Shown here one piece after another: positions 34,603 through 44,031 of a stretch of 64,000 bases of DNA (position 1 is the stretch's first letter; each line of letters begins with the position of its first letter). Both the position numbers and the translations under genes were made by a program. The stretch is from Paracoccus halophilus (GTDB taxonomy: Bacteria > Pseudomonadota > Alphaproteobacteria > Rhodobacterales > Rhodobacteraceae). Under the pieces are notes generated by a model. That model worked only from the letters and a program-made list of their open reading frames with translations. It was not told where the DNA came from and did not search any database. Location of the stretch: NCBI RefSeq assembly GCF_000763905.1, contig NZ_JRKN01000003.1:1-64000 (forward strand), read 5' to 3'.

Positions 34603-36480
34603 TCAGTTCGCCGGCGGTTGCGCCGGACCGCCAAGCCCAGGCGGCGGCCCCGACAGCGGGTCCAGCCCGCCCGGCTGCGGCGGCTGCGGAGCCGGGACAT
34701 CGCCGCCCGCGGGCGGCTCATTCGGGGTGCCGAAAACCGGCGGGCCGCCCAGATCGCCCAAACCGCCGCCCAGAGAATCGCCGCCCGGCGCGGCGCCGGG
34801 GGCCGCGGGCGGTGTCGGCGCGCCGAAGGGATTGCCGCCCAACCCGCCAAGCCCGCCGAATCCGCTGTCGCCCATGGTCGGGATCTCGAAGGTGACGTTC
34901 GAGCTGTCGATGGGCGGGCCCTTGTAATGCAGCACCATGCCGGGGAATGTCATCACGATGGCGATCATCACCAGCTGGATGCCGACAAAGGGCACCGCGC
35001 CCCAATAGATCTGGCCCGTGGTCACCGGCGCCATCATCCTGCCGGTCAGCTTGTCCTCATAGGGGGTCTTGGGCGCCACGGATCGCAGGTAGAACAGCGA
35101 AAAGCCAAAGGGCGGGTGCATGAAACTGGTCTGCATGTTCACGCCCAGCAGGACGCCGAACCAGATCAGGTCGATCCCCATCGCCTCGGCGGCGGGCGCG
35201 AGCAGCGGCACGATGATAAAGGCGAGCTCGAAGAAATCGAGGAAAAAGGCCAGCAGAAAGACCAGCAGCGACACCGCGATCAGAAAGCCGTATTGCCCGC
35301 CCGGCAACGAGGTCAGCAGATGCTCGACCCAGACATGGCCGTTCACACCGTAAAAGGTCAGCGAGAACACCCGCGCGCCCACCAGGATGAACATCACGAA
35401 CGAGGCCAGCCGCGTGGTCGCAAGCAGCGCCTGACGCACCACGCCATAGCTCAGGCGGCCCTTGACGCCGGCCAGGACCAGCGCGCCCACCGCGCCCATG
35501 GCGCCGCCCTCGGTCGGCGTGGCGATGCCCAGAAAGATCGTGCCGAGCACCAGGAATATCAGCGCCAGCGGCGGGATCAGGACGATGATCACCTGCTGCG
35601 CCAGCCGCGACATCAGGTTGGTCTTCAGGCCCTTGTCGAGCACCGCCAGCACATAGATCGCGATCACCGCCAGCGCCGGCGCCAGGATATCGGCATCCTT
35701 GCCCTGGCTGGGATACATCCAGCGCCAGATCAGCCAGGCTAGCGCGACCGCGCCGGCCAGTGCCACCAGCAGCGAGGTGACGCCCGAACCCAGCTTGCGC
35801 GCCTCGGGCGGCAGGGCGGGCAGGCTGTTCGGCCGCAGGATCGAGACGACAAAGATATAGCTCAGGTAGATGCCGGTCAGGACAAGGCCGGGGATCAGCG
35901 CGCCCTTGTACATGTCGCCCACCGACCGGCCCAGCTGATCGGCCAGAACGATCAGCACCAGGCTGGGCGGAATGATCTGCGCCAGCGTCCCCGATGCCGC
36001 GATCACCCCGGTCGCGATCCGCCGGTCATAGCCATAGCGCAGCATGATCGGCAGCGAGATCAGCCCCATGGCGATCACCGAGGCGGCAACCACGCCGGTG
36101 GTCGCGGCCAGCAGCGCGCCGACGATCACCACCGCATAGGCCAGACCGCCGCGCACCGGGCCGAAAAGCTGCCCGATTGTATCCAGCAGGTCCTCGGCCA
36201 TGCCCGAGCGTTCCAGCACGATGCCCATGAAGGTAAAGAAGGGGATCGCCAGCAATGTCTCGTTCGACATGACGCCCCATAACCGCTCCGGCATCGCGTT
36301 GAGCAAGGGCCAGCTCAGGTTGATCGCCCCGCCCGACAGCGGCGCAAGCTCGACCCCGATGACAAAGAACAGCAGGCCGTTCGCGGCCAGCGCAAAGGCG
36401 ACCGGATAGCCGAACAGCAGGAACAGCACCAGCGAGGCGAACATGATCGGCGCCATGTTCTGCGCGATGAGTTCCATCAT
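34603..36480 (-). CDS. TRAP transporter large permease DctM with Gly/Pro-rich C-terminal tail
   Basis: This 625-aa member of the TRAP large-subunit family has about 12-14 hydrophobic segments to residue ~505, with signature regions ETLLAIPFFTFMGIVLERSG and IIPPSLVLIVLADQLG. A 100-plus-residue tail from about 512 on is rich in Gly, Pro and Asn (GFGGLGGLGGNPFGAP…), absent from classical DctM (~425 aa). Part of the larger size is an extra hydrophobic central block seen in the long DctM subgroup. ATG 36480 overlaps the dctQ stop by 4 bp. Confidence 0.88.
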   Translation of the reverse strand: MMELIAQNMAPIMFASLVLFLLFGYPVAFALAANGLLFFVIGVELAPLSGGAINLSWPLLNAMPERLWGVMSNETLLAIPFFTFMGIVLERSGMAEDLLDTIGQLFGPVRGGLAYAVVIVGALLAATTGVVAASVIAMGLISLPIMLRYGYDRRIATGVIAASGTLAQIIPPSLVLIVLADQLGRSVGDMYKGALIPGLVLTGIYLSYIFVVSILRPNSLPALPPEARKLGSGVTSLLVALAGAVALAWLIWRWMYPSQGKDADILAPALAVIAIYVLAVLDKGLKTNLMSRLAQQVIIVLIPPLALIFLVLGTIFLGIATPTEGGAMGAVGALVLAGVKGRLSYGVVRQALLATTRLASFVMFILVGARVFSLTFYGVNGHVWVEHLLTSLPGGQYGFLIAVSLLVFLLAFFLDFFELAFIIVPLLAPAAEAMGIDLIWFGVLLGVNMQTSFMHPPFGFSLFYLRSVAPKTPYEDKLTGRMMAPVTTGQIYWGAVPFVGIQLVMIAIVMTFPGMVLHYKGPPIDSSNVTFEIPTMGDSGFGGLGGLGGNPFGAPTPPAAPGAAPGGDSLGGGLGDLGGPPVFGTPNEPPAGGDVPAPQPPQPGGLDPLSGPPPGLGGPAQPPAN

Positions 36481-37100
36481 TTGCGGTGATCCTCGCGCGC
36501 GGCGACGTCATCCTGCGCCCCCTTTGTGCCGCGCAGCATCGCCTCGCCCTCCTGGGCGGCGGCGGCGTGATGCGAGACAAAGGGGCTCGGATCCTCGATC
36601 ATCCCGGCCATCACCGCGATCTTCTTAATGATCTCGGAAATCCCCTGCAGGAACAGCAGGATAAATCCAATGAGCAATAACAGCTTCGCCGGCCACAGGA
36701 TCAGGCCGCCGGAATTGGTCGAGACCTCGCCGCTGGCGAACGAGCGCATCACCCAAGGGTAAAGGAAATAGATCATCAGCGTGACAAAGGGCATCAGGAA
36801 GAAGACATGCCCGATCAGGTCGATCCAGTGCTGGCGGCGCCGGCCCCAGATGCCATAGATGATGTCGATGCGGATATGTTCGTTTTCCAGCAGCGTATAG
36901 GCGGCGGCCCCCAGGAAGGCGGCGCCGTAAAGATACCATTGCAGCTCCAGCCAGGCGTTGGACGAGGTGTTGAACGCCTTGCGGATGACAGCATTGGTGG
37001 CGCTGACCAGCACGGCGACCAGGATCAGCCAGCTGACATTGCGCCCGATGAATGAATTCACGCGGTCGATCCCGCGCGCCAGCCCCAATAAGGCGCCCAT
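36477..37100 (-). CDS. TRAP transporter small permease DctQ
   Basis: The 207-aa protein has four hydrophobic segments (about 20-42, 55-75, 95-118 and 138-160) and the typical QWYLYGAAFLGAAAYTLLENEHIRIDI segment. A charged cytoplasmic tail of about 45 residues follows. ATG 37100 (MGALLGLARG) is preferred to 37130. It overlaps dctM and should be co-transcribed; the promoter must lie in 37101-37238. Confidence 0.88.
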   Translation of the reverse strand: MGALLGLARGIDRVNSFIGRNVSWLILVAVLVSATNAVIRKAFNTSSNAWLELQWYLYGAAFLGAAAYTLLENEHIRIDIIYGIWGRRRQHWIDLIGHVFFLMPFVTLMIYFLYPWVMRSFASGEVSTNSGGLILWPAKLLLLIGFILLFLQGISEIIKKIAVMAGMIEDPSPFVSHHAAAAQEGEAMLRGTKGAQDDVAAREDHRK

Positions 37101-37238
37101 ATGACAACATCCCTTGCTTGCGCCCGTCACGTCGCGGGCCCGCCGGCCGGTAGATCCGACCTTTTGACATAGGGGAGGGATATGAAGGAATGGTGGAATA
37201 CGGTCAAGAAAATGCCACGTCCGGTCATGCCACGTCAG

Positions 37239-38042
37239 CTAGACGAACAGGGTCAGCGCGACCAGCCCGGCGGCCTCTCCTGCCTGCTGCATGGCGCCCA
37301 GAACATCGCCGGTCTGGCCGCCCAGACGGCGCATCGCCCGATGCGCCAGCCAAAGCTGCGCCAGCCCGATCGCGACGGCGGCGGCCGCAGCGGCCAAAGC
37401 GGGGCGATCCGTCGCCAAAGCCGGGGCCAGCAGCGCCAGCCCGGCCAGCAGGATCGCCATCGCGATCTGTCCCGGCGGGCTGCGCCCCGCCAGCCTGCCC
37501 AGCCCGTCGGGGCGCGCCGGCGGCATCAGCCCCAGACCGGCCACCATCCCCGCGCGCGAGGCTGCCGCGATGCCGGGCAAGGCGGCGATGGCCAGCATGG
37601 GCGCGGCGGCAAACAGCGCGGCGATGGCGGCGATGCGCAATCCGGTCACCAGGATCAGCGCCAGCACGCCATAGCTGCCGATCCGGGAATCGCGCATGAT
37701 CGCCAGCCTGCGGTCGCGATCCGCGCCGCCGCCGGCATCGGCCAGATCGGCCAGCCCGTCCTCGTGCAGCCCGCCGGTGGCCAGCACCATCGCCGCCACC
37801 GCCAGCAGGGCCGCGACCGGCGCCGGAAGCCCCAGCCATGCCGCCAGCGCCAGCACCAGTGCCGCCATCAGCCCCACCGCCAGCCCGACCAGCGGAAAGG
37901 CCCAGCCGGTGCGCGCCAGCGGCGGCAATTCGCGCGAAACAAGGCCCGCCAGCGGGAAACGGGTCAACCAGACGAAGGCGGTGGCAAGCTCCAGAACCGC
38001 CCTAGCCAATCCCGGCCTCGGCAAAGGTCGCCATGCCGTCAT
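37239..38042 (-). CDS. cobS: Adenosylcobinamide-GDP ribazoletransferase
   Basis: CobS joins GDP-cobinamide and alpha-ribazole, the last step of the cobalamin lower-ligand assembly. The integral membrane protein of up to 267 aa has FVWLTRFPL, FPLVGLAVG, the metal-binding GGLHEDGLADLADA and MRDSRIGSYG. ATG 38042 would overlap cobT by 41 bp and has no ribosome site. TTG 38009 has GAGG six bases upstream and only an 8-bp overlap, so a shorter 256-aa form is quite possible. Confidence 0.9.
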   Translation of the reverse strand: MTAWRPLPRPGLARAVLELATAFVWLTRFPLAGLVSRELPPLARTGWAFPLVGLAVGLMAALVLALAAWLGLPAPVAALLAVAAMVLATGGLHEDGLADLADAGGGADRDRRLAIMRDSRIGSYGVLALILVTGLRIAAIAALFAAAPMLAIAALPGIAAASRAGMVAGLGLMPPARPDGLGRLAGRSPPGQIAMAILLAGLALLAPALATDRPALAAAAAAVAIGLAQLWLAHRAMRRLGGQTGDVLGAMQQAGEAAGLVALTLFV

Positions 38043-38958
38043 GGCAGGCCAGCGCGGCGCGCAGGATCAGCAAGGCGACCGCCGCGCCCGTTCCCTCGCC
38101 CAGCCGCATGTCCAGCGTCACCACCGGCTCTTTGCCCATGGCCGCGATCAGGCGGCGATGCCCGGTTTCCGCGCTTTGATGGCCGATCAGGCAATGTTCC
38201 AGCGCATTGCGGTCATTGACCATCAGCACGCCGGCGGCGGCGGTACAGATGAACCCGTCCAGAATGACCGGAATACCCAGCTCGCGCGCGCGGATCACCG
38301 CGCCGCAGATCGCCGCCTGCTCGCGCCCGCCAAACGAGCCCAGGATCGAGGCCGCCGTCGCCGCGCCCTTGTGCCGCCTGAGCCCGGCATCCACGGCGCG
38401 CAGCTTGTTGGCCATGATCTCGTCGCTGGCGCCGGTGCCCGGCCCTACCCAATCCGCCGCCTCGCCGCCGAATGTGGCGGCGGCCAGAGCGGCGGCGACG
38501 GTGGAATTGCCGATGCCCATTTCGCCCAGCAGGATCACGTCCGCGCGAGGATCGACGGCATCCTTGCCGGTCTGGATCGAGGCGACAAGATCCGCCACCT
38601 CCAGCGCCATGCCGCGGGTGAAGTCCCCGGACGGCCGGTCAAGATCCAGCGCCACCACCGAAAGCTCGGCCCCCGCCTGCGCGCAGAGCTGGTTGATCGC
38701 CGCGCCGCCCCGCTCGAAATTGCGCACCATCTGCGCGGTCACCTCGGCCGGAAACGGGTTCACGCCCTGGGCCGTGACGCCATGATTTCCGGCAAAGACC
38801 AGCGCCTGGGCGCGCTCGATCCGGGGCCGCGCGCGCCCCTGCCAGCCGGCCATGAAGACCGCCAGCTCTTCGAGCCGGCCCAGCGAGCCGGGCGGTTTCG
38901 TCAGTTCGGCCTGGCGGGCACGGGCGGCTTCGGCGGCGGATTCGTCGAACTCTTTCAA
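38002..38958 (-). CDS. cobT: Nicotinate-nucleotide--dimethylbenzimidazole phosphoribosyltransferase
   Basis: CobT activates the lower ligand base by transfer of phosphoribose from nicotinate mononucleotide. The 318-aa protein has the KPPGSLGRLEELA start, FAGNHGVTAQGVNPFP, EMGIGNSTVAAAL and the C-terminal RLGEGTGAAVALLILRAA. The catalytic Glu of the latter segment (LGEGTGAA) is present. It overlaps cobU by ATGA and cobS downstream, forming cobU-cobT-cobS. Confidence 0.94.
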   Translation of the reverse strand: MKEFDESAAEAARARQAELTKPPGSLGRLEELAVFMAGWQGRARPRIERAQALVFAGNHGVTAQGVNPFPAEVTAQMVRNFERGGAAINQLCAQAGAELSVVALDLDRPSGDFTRGMALEVADLVASIQTGKDAVDPRADVILLGEMGIGNSTVAAALAAATFGGEAADWVGPGTGASDEIMANKLRAVDAGLRRHKGAATAASILGSFGGREQAAICGAVIRARELGIPVILDGFICTAAAGVLMVNDRNALEHCLIGHQSAETGHRRLIAAMGKEPVVTLDMRLGEGTGAAVALLILRAALACHDGMATFAEAGIG

Positions 38959-39488
38959 GGGATTTCTCTTTCCGGTTTCAACCTCAGGGGAAGGCCGCTC
39001 ACGGCCATCCAGACTTCGTCTGCGCGGGCGGCCACGACCTGGTTCATCCAGCCATGGGCATCGCGAAAGCGCCGGGCCAGGCGGTTCTCGGGCACGATGC
39101 CCAGGCCCAGCTCATTGGTGACCAGCACCACGGGGGCGCTCGGACGTGACAGCGTGTCGCAAAGCGCGCCGATCGCCTGATCCTCGGGCCGGTTCGCGGC
39201 CATCAGGTTCGACAGCCACAGGGTCAGGCAATCGACCAGCCGCGCGCCCTGCCCCGCGCTGCGCGTCAGCGCGGCGGGCAGGTCCAGCGGCTCCTCGATC
39301 AGGTTCCAGTCCGGGCCGCGCCGCGCACGATGCTGCGCGATGCGCCGCGCCATCTCGTCGTCGCGCGCCTCGGCGGTGGCGATATAGCTGTGCGGACCAG
39401 GAAAGCGCGCCATGATGGTCTCGGCCAGCGCGGATTTTCCCGAGCGCGCGCCCCCGGTAACCAGAATGATGCGAGCGTCCCGTGCCAT
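38955..39488 (-). CDS. cobU: Bifunctional adenosylcobinamide kinase/guanylyltransferase
   Basis: CobU (CobP) phosphorylates adenosylcobinamide and attaches GMP. The 177-aa protein has P-loop GGARSGKSALAE near the start, the guanylylation region with HRARRGPDWNLIEEP, VDCLTLWLSNLM and VTNELGLGIVPENRLARRFRD. The reading frame is open far upstream to 41180, but that part is antisense to the peptide-binding protein gene; ATG 39488 gives the proper start. No cobalamin riboswitch was seen in 39489-39596. Confidence 0.94.
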   Translation of the reverse strand: MARDARIILVTGGARSGKSALAETIMARFPGPHSYIATAEARDDEMARRIAQHRARRGPDWNLIEEPLDLPAALTRSAGQGARLVDCLTLWLSNLMAANRPEDQAIGALCDTLSRPSAPVVLVTNELGLGIVPENRLARRFRDAHGWMNQVVAARADEVWMAVSGLPLRLKPEREIP

Positions 39489-39596
39489 GCCCTCTGTTCT
39501 TTCACATGCGCCGCGACTGTGAAAGCGGCAAATGCACTTGCCCGCCGCCGGCGGATGCGCGACCTTCGCCGCGCCCGAGCAAGCCATGAGTTGCCG

Positions 39597-41216
39597 ATGA
39601 TCCGCCCGTCTCCGCTCACCGCTCTTGCCGTCGCGCTGGCCACCGTACTGGCCGCGACCTTGCCGGCGATGGCGGTGGAACCGGCCCTGGACGAGGCGCT
39701 TGCCGCCGGGCAGGAACTGGCCATCGCCATCCCGCAGGAGATCCGGTCGCTGGACCCGGCCATGGCCACCTCGCGCGGGGAAACCGATCTGCTGAACCAG
39801 CTGTTCGAGGGGTTGATGACCGCCGATGCGGACGGCGCGCCGGTTCCCGGCGCCGCTGCGGAATATTCGCTGTCCCCGGATCGGAAAACCTATGAGTTCC
39901 GCTTGCGCGAGACGAAATGGTCGAATGGCGATCCGCTGACGGCGGCAGATTTCGCATTCGCCTGGCGGCGCGTCCTGGACCCGGAAACCGCCAGCCCCCA
40001 TGCCTGGTTCATCGAGGCAATGAATGTCGAGAACGCGGCCGCGATCGCCAGGCGCGAAAAGCCGCCCGAGGATCTGGGCATCCGCGTCCTCGACGACCGC
40101 AGATTGCAGGTGACCCTGACCGGGCCCATGCCGCATTTCCTGAAGATGCTCAGCCATCCCGCCACATTTCCGGTGCCGATGAAGCTGGTCGCGGCCGAGG
40201 GCGCGGACTGGGCCCAGCCCGGCAAGCTGGCCGGCAACGGCGCCTATCGGCTGGACGGGCAGAGTCCGGGCGGCGAGGCCGTGCTGAGCGGCAATCCCGG
40301 CTATCACGGCGCCGCCGGAACGATCCTGACCGGGCTGCGTTTCGTGCCGGTGAGCGAGCCGGGCGAGGCGCTGAAGCGCTATCTCGATGGCGAATTCGAC
40401 TGGCTCCTGCAGCCGCCGGCCGGGCAGATCGCCCGGCTGCGGCAGGACCATCCCGGGCAGGCGATCACGCCGCCCTATGCCTGTTCCTATGGCTATCTCT
40501 TCAACCTGTCGGCCAAGGGGGCGCCCGCGCTCAAGGAACGCGCCCTGCGTCAGGCCCTGTCCGATGCGCTTGATCGCGACGCGATCGCCGGGGCGGTGCT
40601 GCGGGGCGGCCAGCGGCCGGCCCTTGGCTGGACGCATTGGGCGGCCAACGGCCGTATCGCGCCGGATATCGAGACGAGCGACTGGTCGCTGGACGAAAGG
40701 CGCGAAAAGGCCCGCGCCCTGCTGGCCGAGGCCGGCTACGGGCCGGAGCGGCCGCTGCGCCTGATGCTGCGCCTCAACCGCTCGGAGGGGGACCGGGCGG
40801 TGGCGCAGGCCGCCCGGCAGGCATGGCAGGAGATCGGCGTCGAGGCGGAACTGGCCGAAGACGCCTGGAGCCGTTTTCACGAGCGGTTGCAGGATGGCGA
40901 TTTCGACCTCGCGCGCTATGCCTGGTGCGCCGATTACAACGACCCCCGCAGCTTTCTGGACCTGTCTGGCAGCGGCCGCAGCATCGGCGCGTGGTCGAAC
41001 GCGGAATATGACGCGCTGCTCGAGCGCGCCCTTGCGGCAGAAGACCCGGCGCCACTCTATCGGCAGGCCGAAGAGATGCTGCTCGGCGACATGGCCCTGA
41101 TCCCGCTTTACCATTACACGCGCCCGATGCTGATAAGGCCGGATCTGCGCGGCTATCCGATGCGCAACGCGCTTGGCCAATGGTACGCCCGAGAGATGTA
41201 TCGCGTCGCCCCGTAA
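39597..41216 (+). CDS. Oligopeptide-type ABC transporter substrate-binding protein
   Basis: The 539-aa protein has a Sec signal (about 1-26, ending PAMA) and the SBP_bac_5 fold: LDPAMATSRGETDLLNQLFEGL, WSNGDPLTAADFAFAWRRVLD, and RYAWCADYNDPRSFLDL. It most resembles OppA/MppA peptide-binding proteins. No permease or ATPase genes adjoin, so it may work with a transporter encoded elsewhere, as MppA does. It is divergent from cobU. ATG 39597 fits the signal peptide. Confidence 0.87.
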   Translation: MIRPSPLTALAVALATVLAATLPAMAVEPALDEALAAGQELAIAIPQEIRSLDPAMATSRGETDLLNQLFEGLMTADADGAPVPGAAAEYSLSPDRKTYEFRLRETKWSNGDPLTAADFAFAWRRVLDPETASPHAWFIEAMNVENAAAIARREKPPEDLGIRVLDDRRLQVTLTGPMPHFLKMLSHPATFPVPMKLVAAEGADWAQPGKLAGNGAYRLDGQSPGGEAVLSGNPGYHGAAGTILTGLRFVPVSEPGEALKRYLDGEFDWLLQPPAGQIARLRQDHPGQAITPPYACSYGYLFNLSAKGAPALKERALRQALSDALDRDAIAGAVLRGGQRPALGWTHWAANGRIAPDIETSDWSLDERREKARALLAEAGYGPERPLRLMLRLNRSEGDRAVAQAARQAWQEIGVEAELAEDAWSRFHERLQDGDFDLARYAWCADYNDPRSFLDLSGSGRSIGAWSNAEYDALLERALAAEDPAPLYRQAEEMLLGDMALIPLYHYTRPMLIRPDLRGYPMRNALGQWYAREMYRVAP

Positions 41217-41231
41217 GCCGGCCGCGCCGTG

Positions 41232-43157
41232 CTAGCGGTTGGCATCCTCGATCAGGCGGCGGTGGCGCCTTGCCTCGTCGCGGATCGCGCCCAGATCGGT
41301 CAGGCCCTTGGCCTGCAAGGCAGGGATCAGGCGCAGGAAGATCTGCGCCGTCGCCTCGGCATCGCCCATCGCGGTATGGCGCAGCTCGGGCGGGATGGTG
41401 ACGCCCAGACGCCCGGCCAGCGCGTCCAGCCCATGCGGCGCGGCCTGCCCCCAGACCATCGCCGACAGCAATATCGTGTCCAGCACCCGGTTGGGAAAGG
41501 CGACGCCGGTTTCCGTCGCGGCGGCGCGCAGCAGCCCCATGTCGAAAGGGGCGTTATGGGCGACCAGCACGGCATCCTCGGTGAAATGCTGGAATGCGCG
41601 CAGCGCCGCCGTCATGTCCGGCGCATCCGCCACCATCGCATCGGTGATCCCGTGGATCTGCGTCGAGCCGGGCGGGATCGGCCGGCCCGGATTGACCAAT
41701 GTCTGGAAGCGCTCGCCGGTCGGCTGCCCGGCCATGATGCGGATACCGGCGATCTGCACGATCCGGTCCGAGGGATCGAGCCCGGTGGTTTCCGTATCGA
41801 AGACCACGCAGGTCAGTTCGCCAAGCGCCTCGCCCGTGCCGGCAAGCTGCGGGCGATAGGTCAGCGAAGGCGCGATCTCGCAGGCGCTGGCACTGGCGGG
41901 AAGCGGCATCACGATGCACCCGCCGCCGGGTTGCGGCTCGGTCCAGAGCCCGGTGCCCAGCTCGGCCGCGATCGCCGCGCCGCTTTCGCCGGGACGGTCG
42001 GGATCGGGCGCATCCGCCAGCCATTCGTCAAGCCGCGCCATGTTCAGCGCCGCGCCCTGCCAGCTCAGGGTGATGCGTGCCTCGTCCCCGTCGCCGACGA
42101 TATCCAGCCGCGCGGGCCGGCCGCTGGCCGCCAGCCGTCGCGCCAGATCGCTGAACAGCACGGCCAGCGCGCCGCCATCCCCGGCCAGGCAAAGCGCGGC
42201 GATCTCGCCCCGCTCGGCCTCTTCGACCGAGGCGGCAAGCGCGGCGGCATCGACCTGCATCGGGGCCGGCGCGGGGTCCAGACCGCGCAAATCCGCGATC
42301 AGGGCGGCGCCCTCGTTATGGATCGCTCGGCCCACCTCGGGCGGCAGCGCGTCCTCGGCGGCCTCGAGCATCGGCACCAGCGCGGCGGCGTGGCGGCGCA
42401 GGCTTTCCAGCGCCTCGGCCCGGCGCAAGGTCGCGGGCGGGCGCAGCACCAGCACCCGCTCGCCCTCGCCGGCGGCGCGGATCTGGCCCGCCAGCCGCTG
42501 CCCGGCGGCGGTCAGCACGGTCAGTTCGGTGGCGCCGTTCGGGCTGGCGGCCAGTCGCCGCTCGGCCATGTCCAGCGCGGCGGGGCGCAGATGGCGCGAC
42601 AGCGGCTGGCCCAGAACCAGCCCGGGCAATGCCTCGCGCGCGGCGCCGTTGAAAAACATCACCCGGCCCCCGTCATCGGTCATCAACGCCACCGCGCTGA
42701 TGCCCGACAGCACCGATTCCAGCATGGCCTTTTCACGGTCCAGTTCCTGGACATGGCGCTGCACCGCCTCGGCCAGCGCCTCGGCGGATTGCGCGCGCGC
42801 CTCGGCCGCCTCGCGGGCGGCGGGGGCCAGATCGGCGAGATAGCGGCCCTCGTCCGCGTCGGGCGCGGCGCCGGTACGCAGGCCGCCGGCAAGGGTCTCG
42901 ATGGGGCGCGCGACGTTCTGGTCGAACAGGAACCAGACCCAGACCACCAGCGCCAGCGCGCCAAAAAAGCCGATGGCGCCGGCGCCGGCCAGCGCCGATA
43001 TGACGTGCGGCGCGATCTCGCCCGAAACTTCCGCGCCCGCCGCCTGCAACCGTCGCCACGCGACAAGCAGCGCCGCCGCCAGCACCGCCATCAGCCCGGC
43101 CGCCAGCCCCGCGAAGATCAGAAAGACCCGCAGCCGCAGCGACAGGCCGGTCAGCAT
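41232..43157 (-). CDS. Membrane HAMP/PAS/kinase-like protein fused to a DnaQ-type 3'-5' exonuclease
   Basis: The 641-aa protein has two membrane helices (about 10-34 and 52-78), a HAMP-like segment (80-95), a coiled linker and a PAS-like region (about 145-190). A degenerate kinase-like region follows (250-420) without an H-box, N-box or DxGxG. The C-terminal exonuclease domain (448-612) is intact: FDTETTGL (Asp454, Glu456), HNAPFD (Asp539) and H594…D599. Similar proteins are often labelled DNA polymerase III epsilon subunit, but the membrane anchor argues against replication. It is last in the row after a response regulator (7-bp overlap). The substrate is unknown. Confidence 0.85.
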   Translation of the reverse strand: MLTGLSLRLRVFLIFAGLAAGLMAVLAAALLVAWRRLQAAGAEVSGEIAPHVISALAGAGAIGFFGALALVVWVWFLFDQNVARPIETLAGGLRTGAAPDADEGRYLADLAPAAREAAEARAQSAEALAEAVQRHVQELDREKAMLESVLSGISAVALMTDDGGRVMFFNGAAREALPGLVLGQPLSRHLRPAALDMAERRLAASPNGATELTVLTAAGQRLAGQIRAAGEGERVLVLRPPATLRRAEALESLRRHAAALVPMLEAAEDALPPEVGRAIHNEGAALIADLRGLDPAPAPMQVDAAALAASVEEAERGEIAALCLAGDGGALAVLFSDLARRLAASGRPARLDIVGDGDEARITLSWQGAALNMARLDEWLADAPDPDRPGESGAAIAAELGTGLWTEPQPGGGCIVMPLPASASACEIAPSLTYRPQLAGTGEALGELTCVVFDTETTGLDPSDRIVQIAGIRIMAGQPTGERFQTLVNPGRPIPPGSTQIHGITDAMVADAPDMTAALRAFQHFTEDAVLVAHNAPFDMGLLRAAATETGVAFPNRVLDTILLSAMVWGQAAPHGLDALAGRLGVTIPPELRHTAMGDAEATAQIFLRLIPALQAKGLTDLGAIRDEARRHRRLIEDANR

Positions 43158-43522
43158 GGCGCGCCCAGCAGACGCGCCATCTCGGCCCGCAGCTCCGACA
43201 GCTCGAAGGGTTTCGCGATAAAGCCGTCGGCGCCAAGCGCCAGCCCTTTCTTGCGCTCCATCAGCGAGCCGCGCGCGGTCATCATCAGCACCCGCACATC
43301 GCTGAGCGCGGGATCGGCGCGCAGCTCCTCGACGATCTGATAGCCCGAGATGTCGGGCAGCATGATGTCGAGCAGCACCAGATCGGGAGGCTCGGCCCGG
43401 ATCGCGTCCAGCGCCCCCGCCCCGGTCGCCAGGCGGCGGTGGCTGTGGCCTTCGCGCGTCATCAGGAATTCCAGCGCGACGGCGATATTATCCTCGTCCT
43501 CGACGATCAGGATGCGCGCCAT
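43151..43522 (-). CDS. Stand-alone response regulator receiver protein
   Basis: The 123-aa protein is a single receiver domain: ILIVEDEDN (acidic pocket), LVLLDIMLPD with phosphoacceptor Asp near 53, the MMTARG switch Thr and KPFEL with the conserved Lys. There is no output domain. It sits between the 169-aa membrane gene (TGATG junction) and the kinase/exonuclease hybrid. The hybrid lacks a phosphoacceptor His, so the phosphate donor must be another kinase or a small molecule. Confidence 0.92.
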   Translation of the reverse strand: MARILIVEDEDNIAVALEFLMTREGHSHRRLATGAGALDAIRAEPPDLVLLDIMLPDISGYQIVEELRADPALSDVRVLMMTARGSLMERKKGLALGADGFIAKPFELSELRAEMARLLGAPC

Positions 43523-44031
43523 CAGCCCCCCCTTTCGCAGATCACGGCATAGGCTGGATCTTGGGCGGCGGGCAGCCAGTCGCTTTCGCGCCCCTCGGCG
43601 ACGGCGCGGATGCGCGCGCCGGCGCAGTCGAAATCCAGCGTGACATAGCGCGTCGGCTGCCAGCGCTCGACAAAGAGCACCTGCCCGCGCTGGACCCCCT
43701 GCCCGGTATCGGTCAGGCCGGCGCGGTCGATGGCGGCAAAGCGGTTGACCATCGGGATGACAAAGGCCCAGGGCCGCCAGGCCTTGCCGCCGGTGCCGGT
43801 CTCCAGCACCTCGACGGTCGCGGGCAATTGCGCGCTGACCCGGGAATACCAGCTGTATTCGTTCCAGATGGCAAAGCCCAGCATGGCAAGGCCGATCCCG
43901 GCCGGGGTGATCCAGCGCGGGACCGCAAGCCCGGCCTTGCGCAGCGCATGCGCGCCGGCAAACAGCAGTGCCGCCGCGCCGATGCCGACGGCGATCATCC
44001 CCAAAATGTCCCAGGCCATGCCGCTCATCAT
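43522..44031 (-). CDS. Two-helix membrane protein of unknown function in the acetate/signalling operon
   Basis: I do not recognise a family for this 169-aa protein. Two hydrophobic segments (about 6-30 and 40-58) are followed by a soluble domain of about 110 residues rich in Trp, Arg and Val (WRPWAFVIPMVNRFAAID; VLFVERWQPTRYVTLDFDCAG). The start overlaps the DUF294 gene stop by 4 bp and the stop overlaps the response regulator start, so the three are translated together. The soluble part may be periplasmic. Confidence 0.75.
   Translation of the reverse strand: MMSGMAWDILGMIAVGIGAAALLFAGAHALRKAGLAVPRWITPAGIGLAMLGFAIWNEYSWYSRVSAQLPATVEVLETGTGGKAWRPWAFVIPMVNRFAAIDRAGLTDTGQGVQRGQVLFVERWQPTRYVTLDFDCAGARIRAVAEGRESDWLPAAQDPAYAVICERGG

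Noticed and set aside
39489..39596. Cobalamin riboswitch upstream of cobU
   Set aside because: No B12-box-like sequence is present in the 108-bp gap.
39489..41180. Upstream extension of the cobU frame to 741 codons
   Set aside because: It is antisense to the peptide-binding protein gene; the CobU P-loop begins just after ATG 39488.
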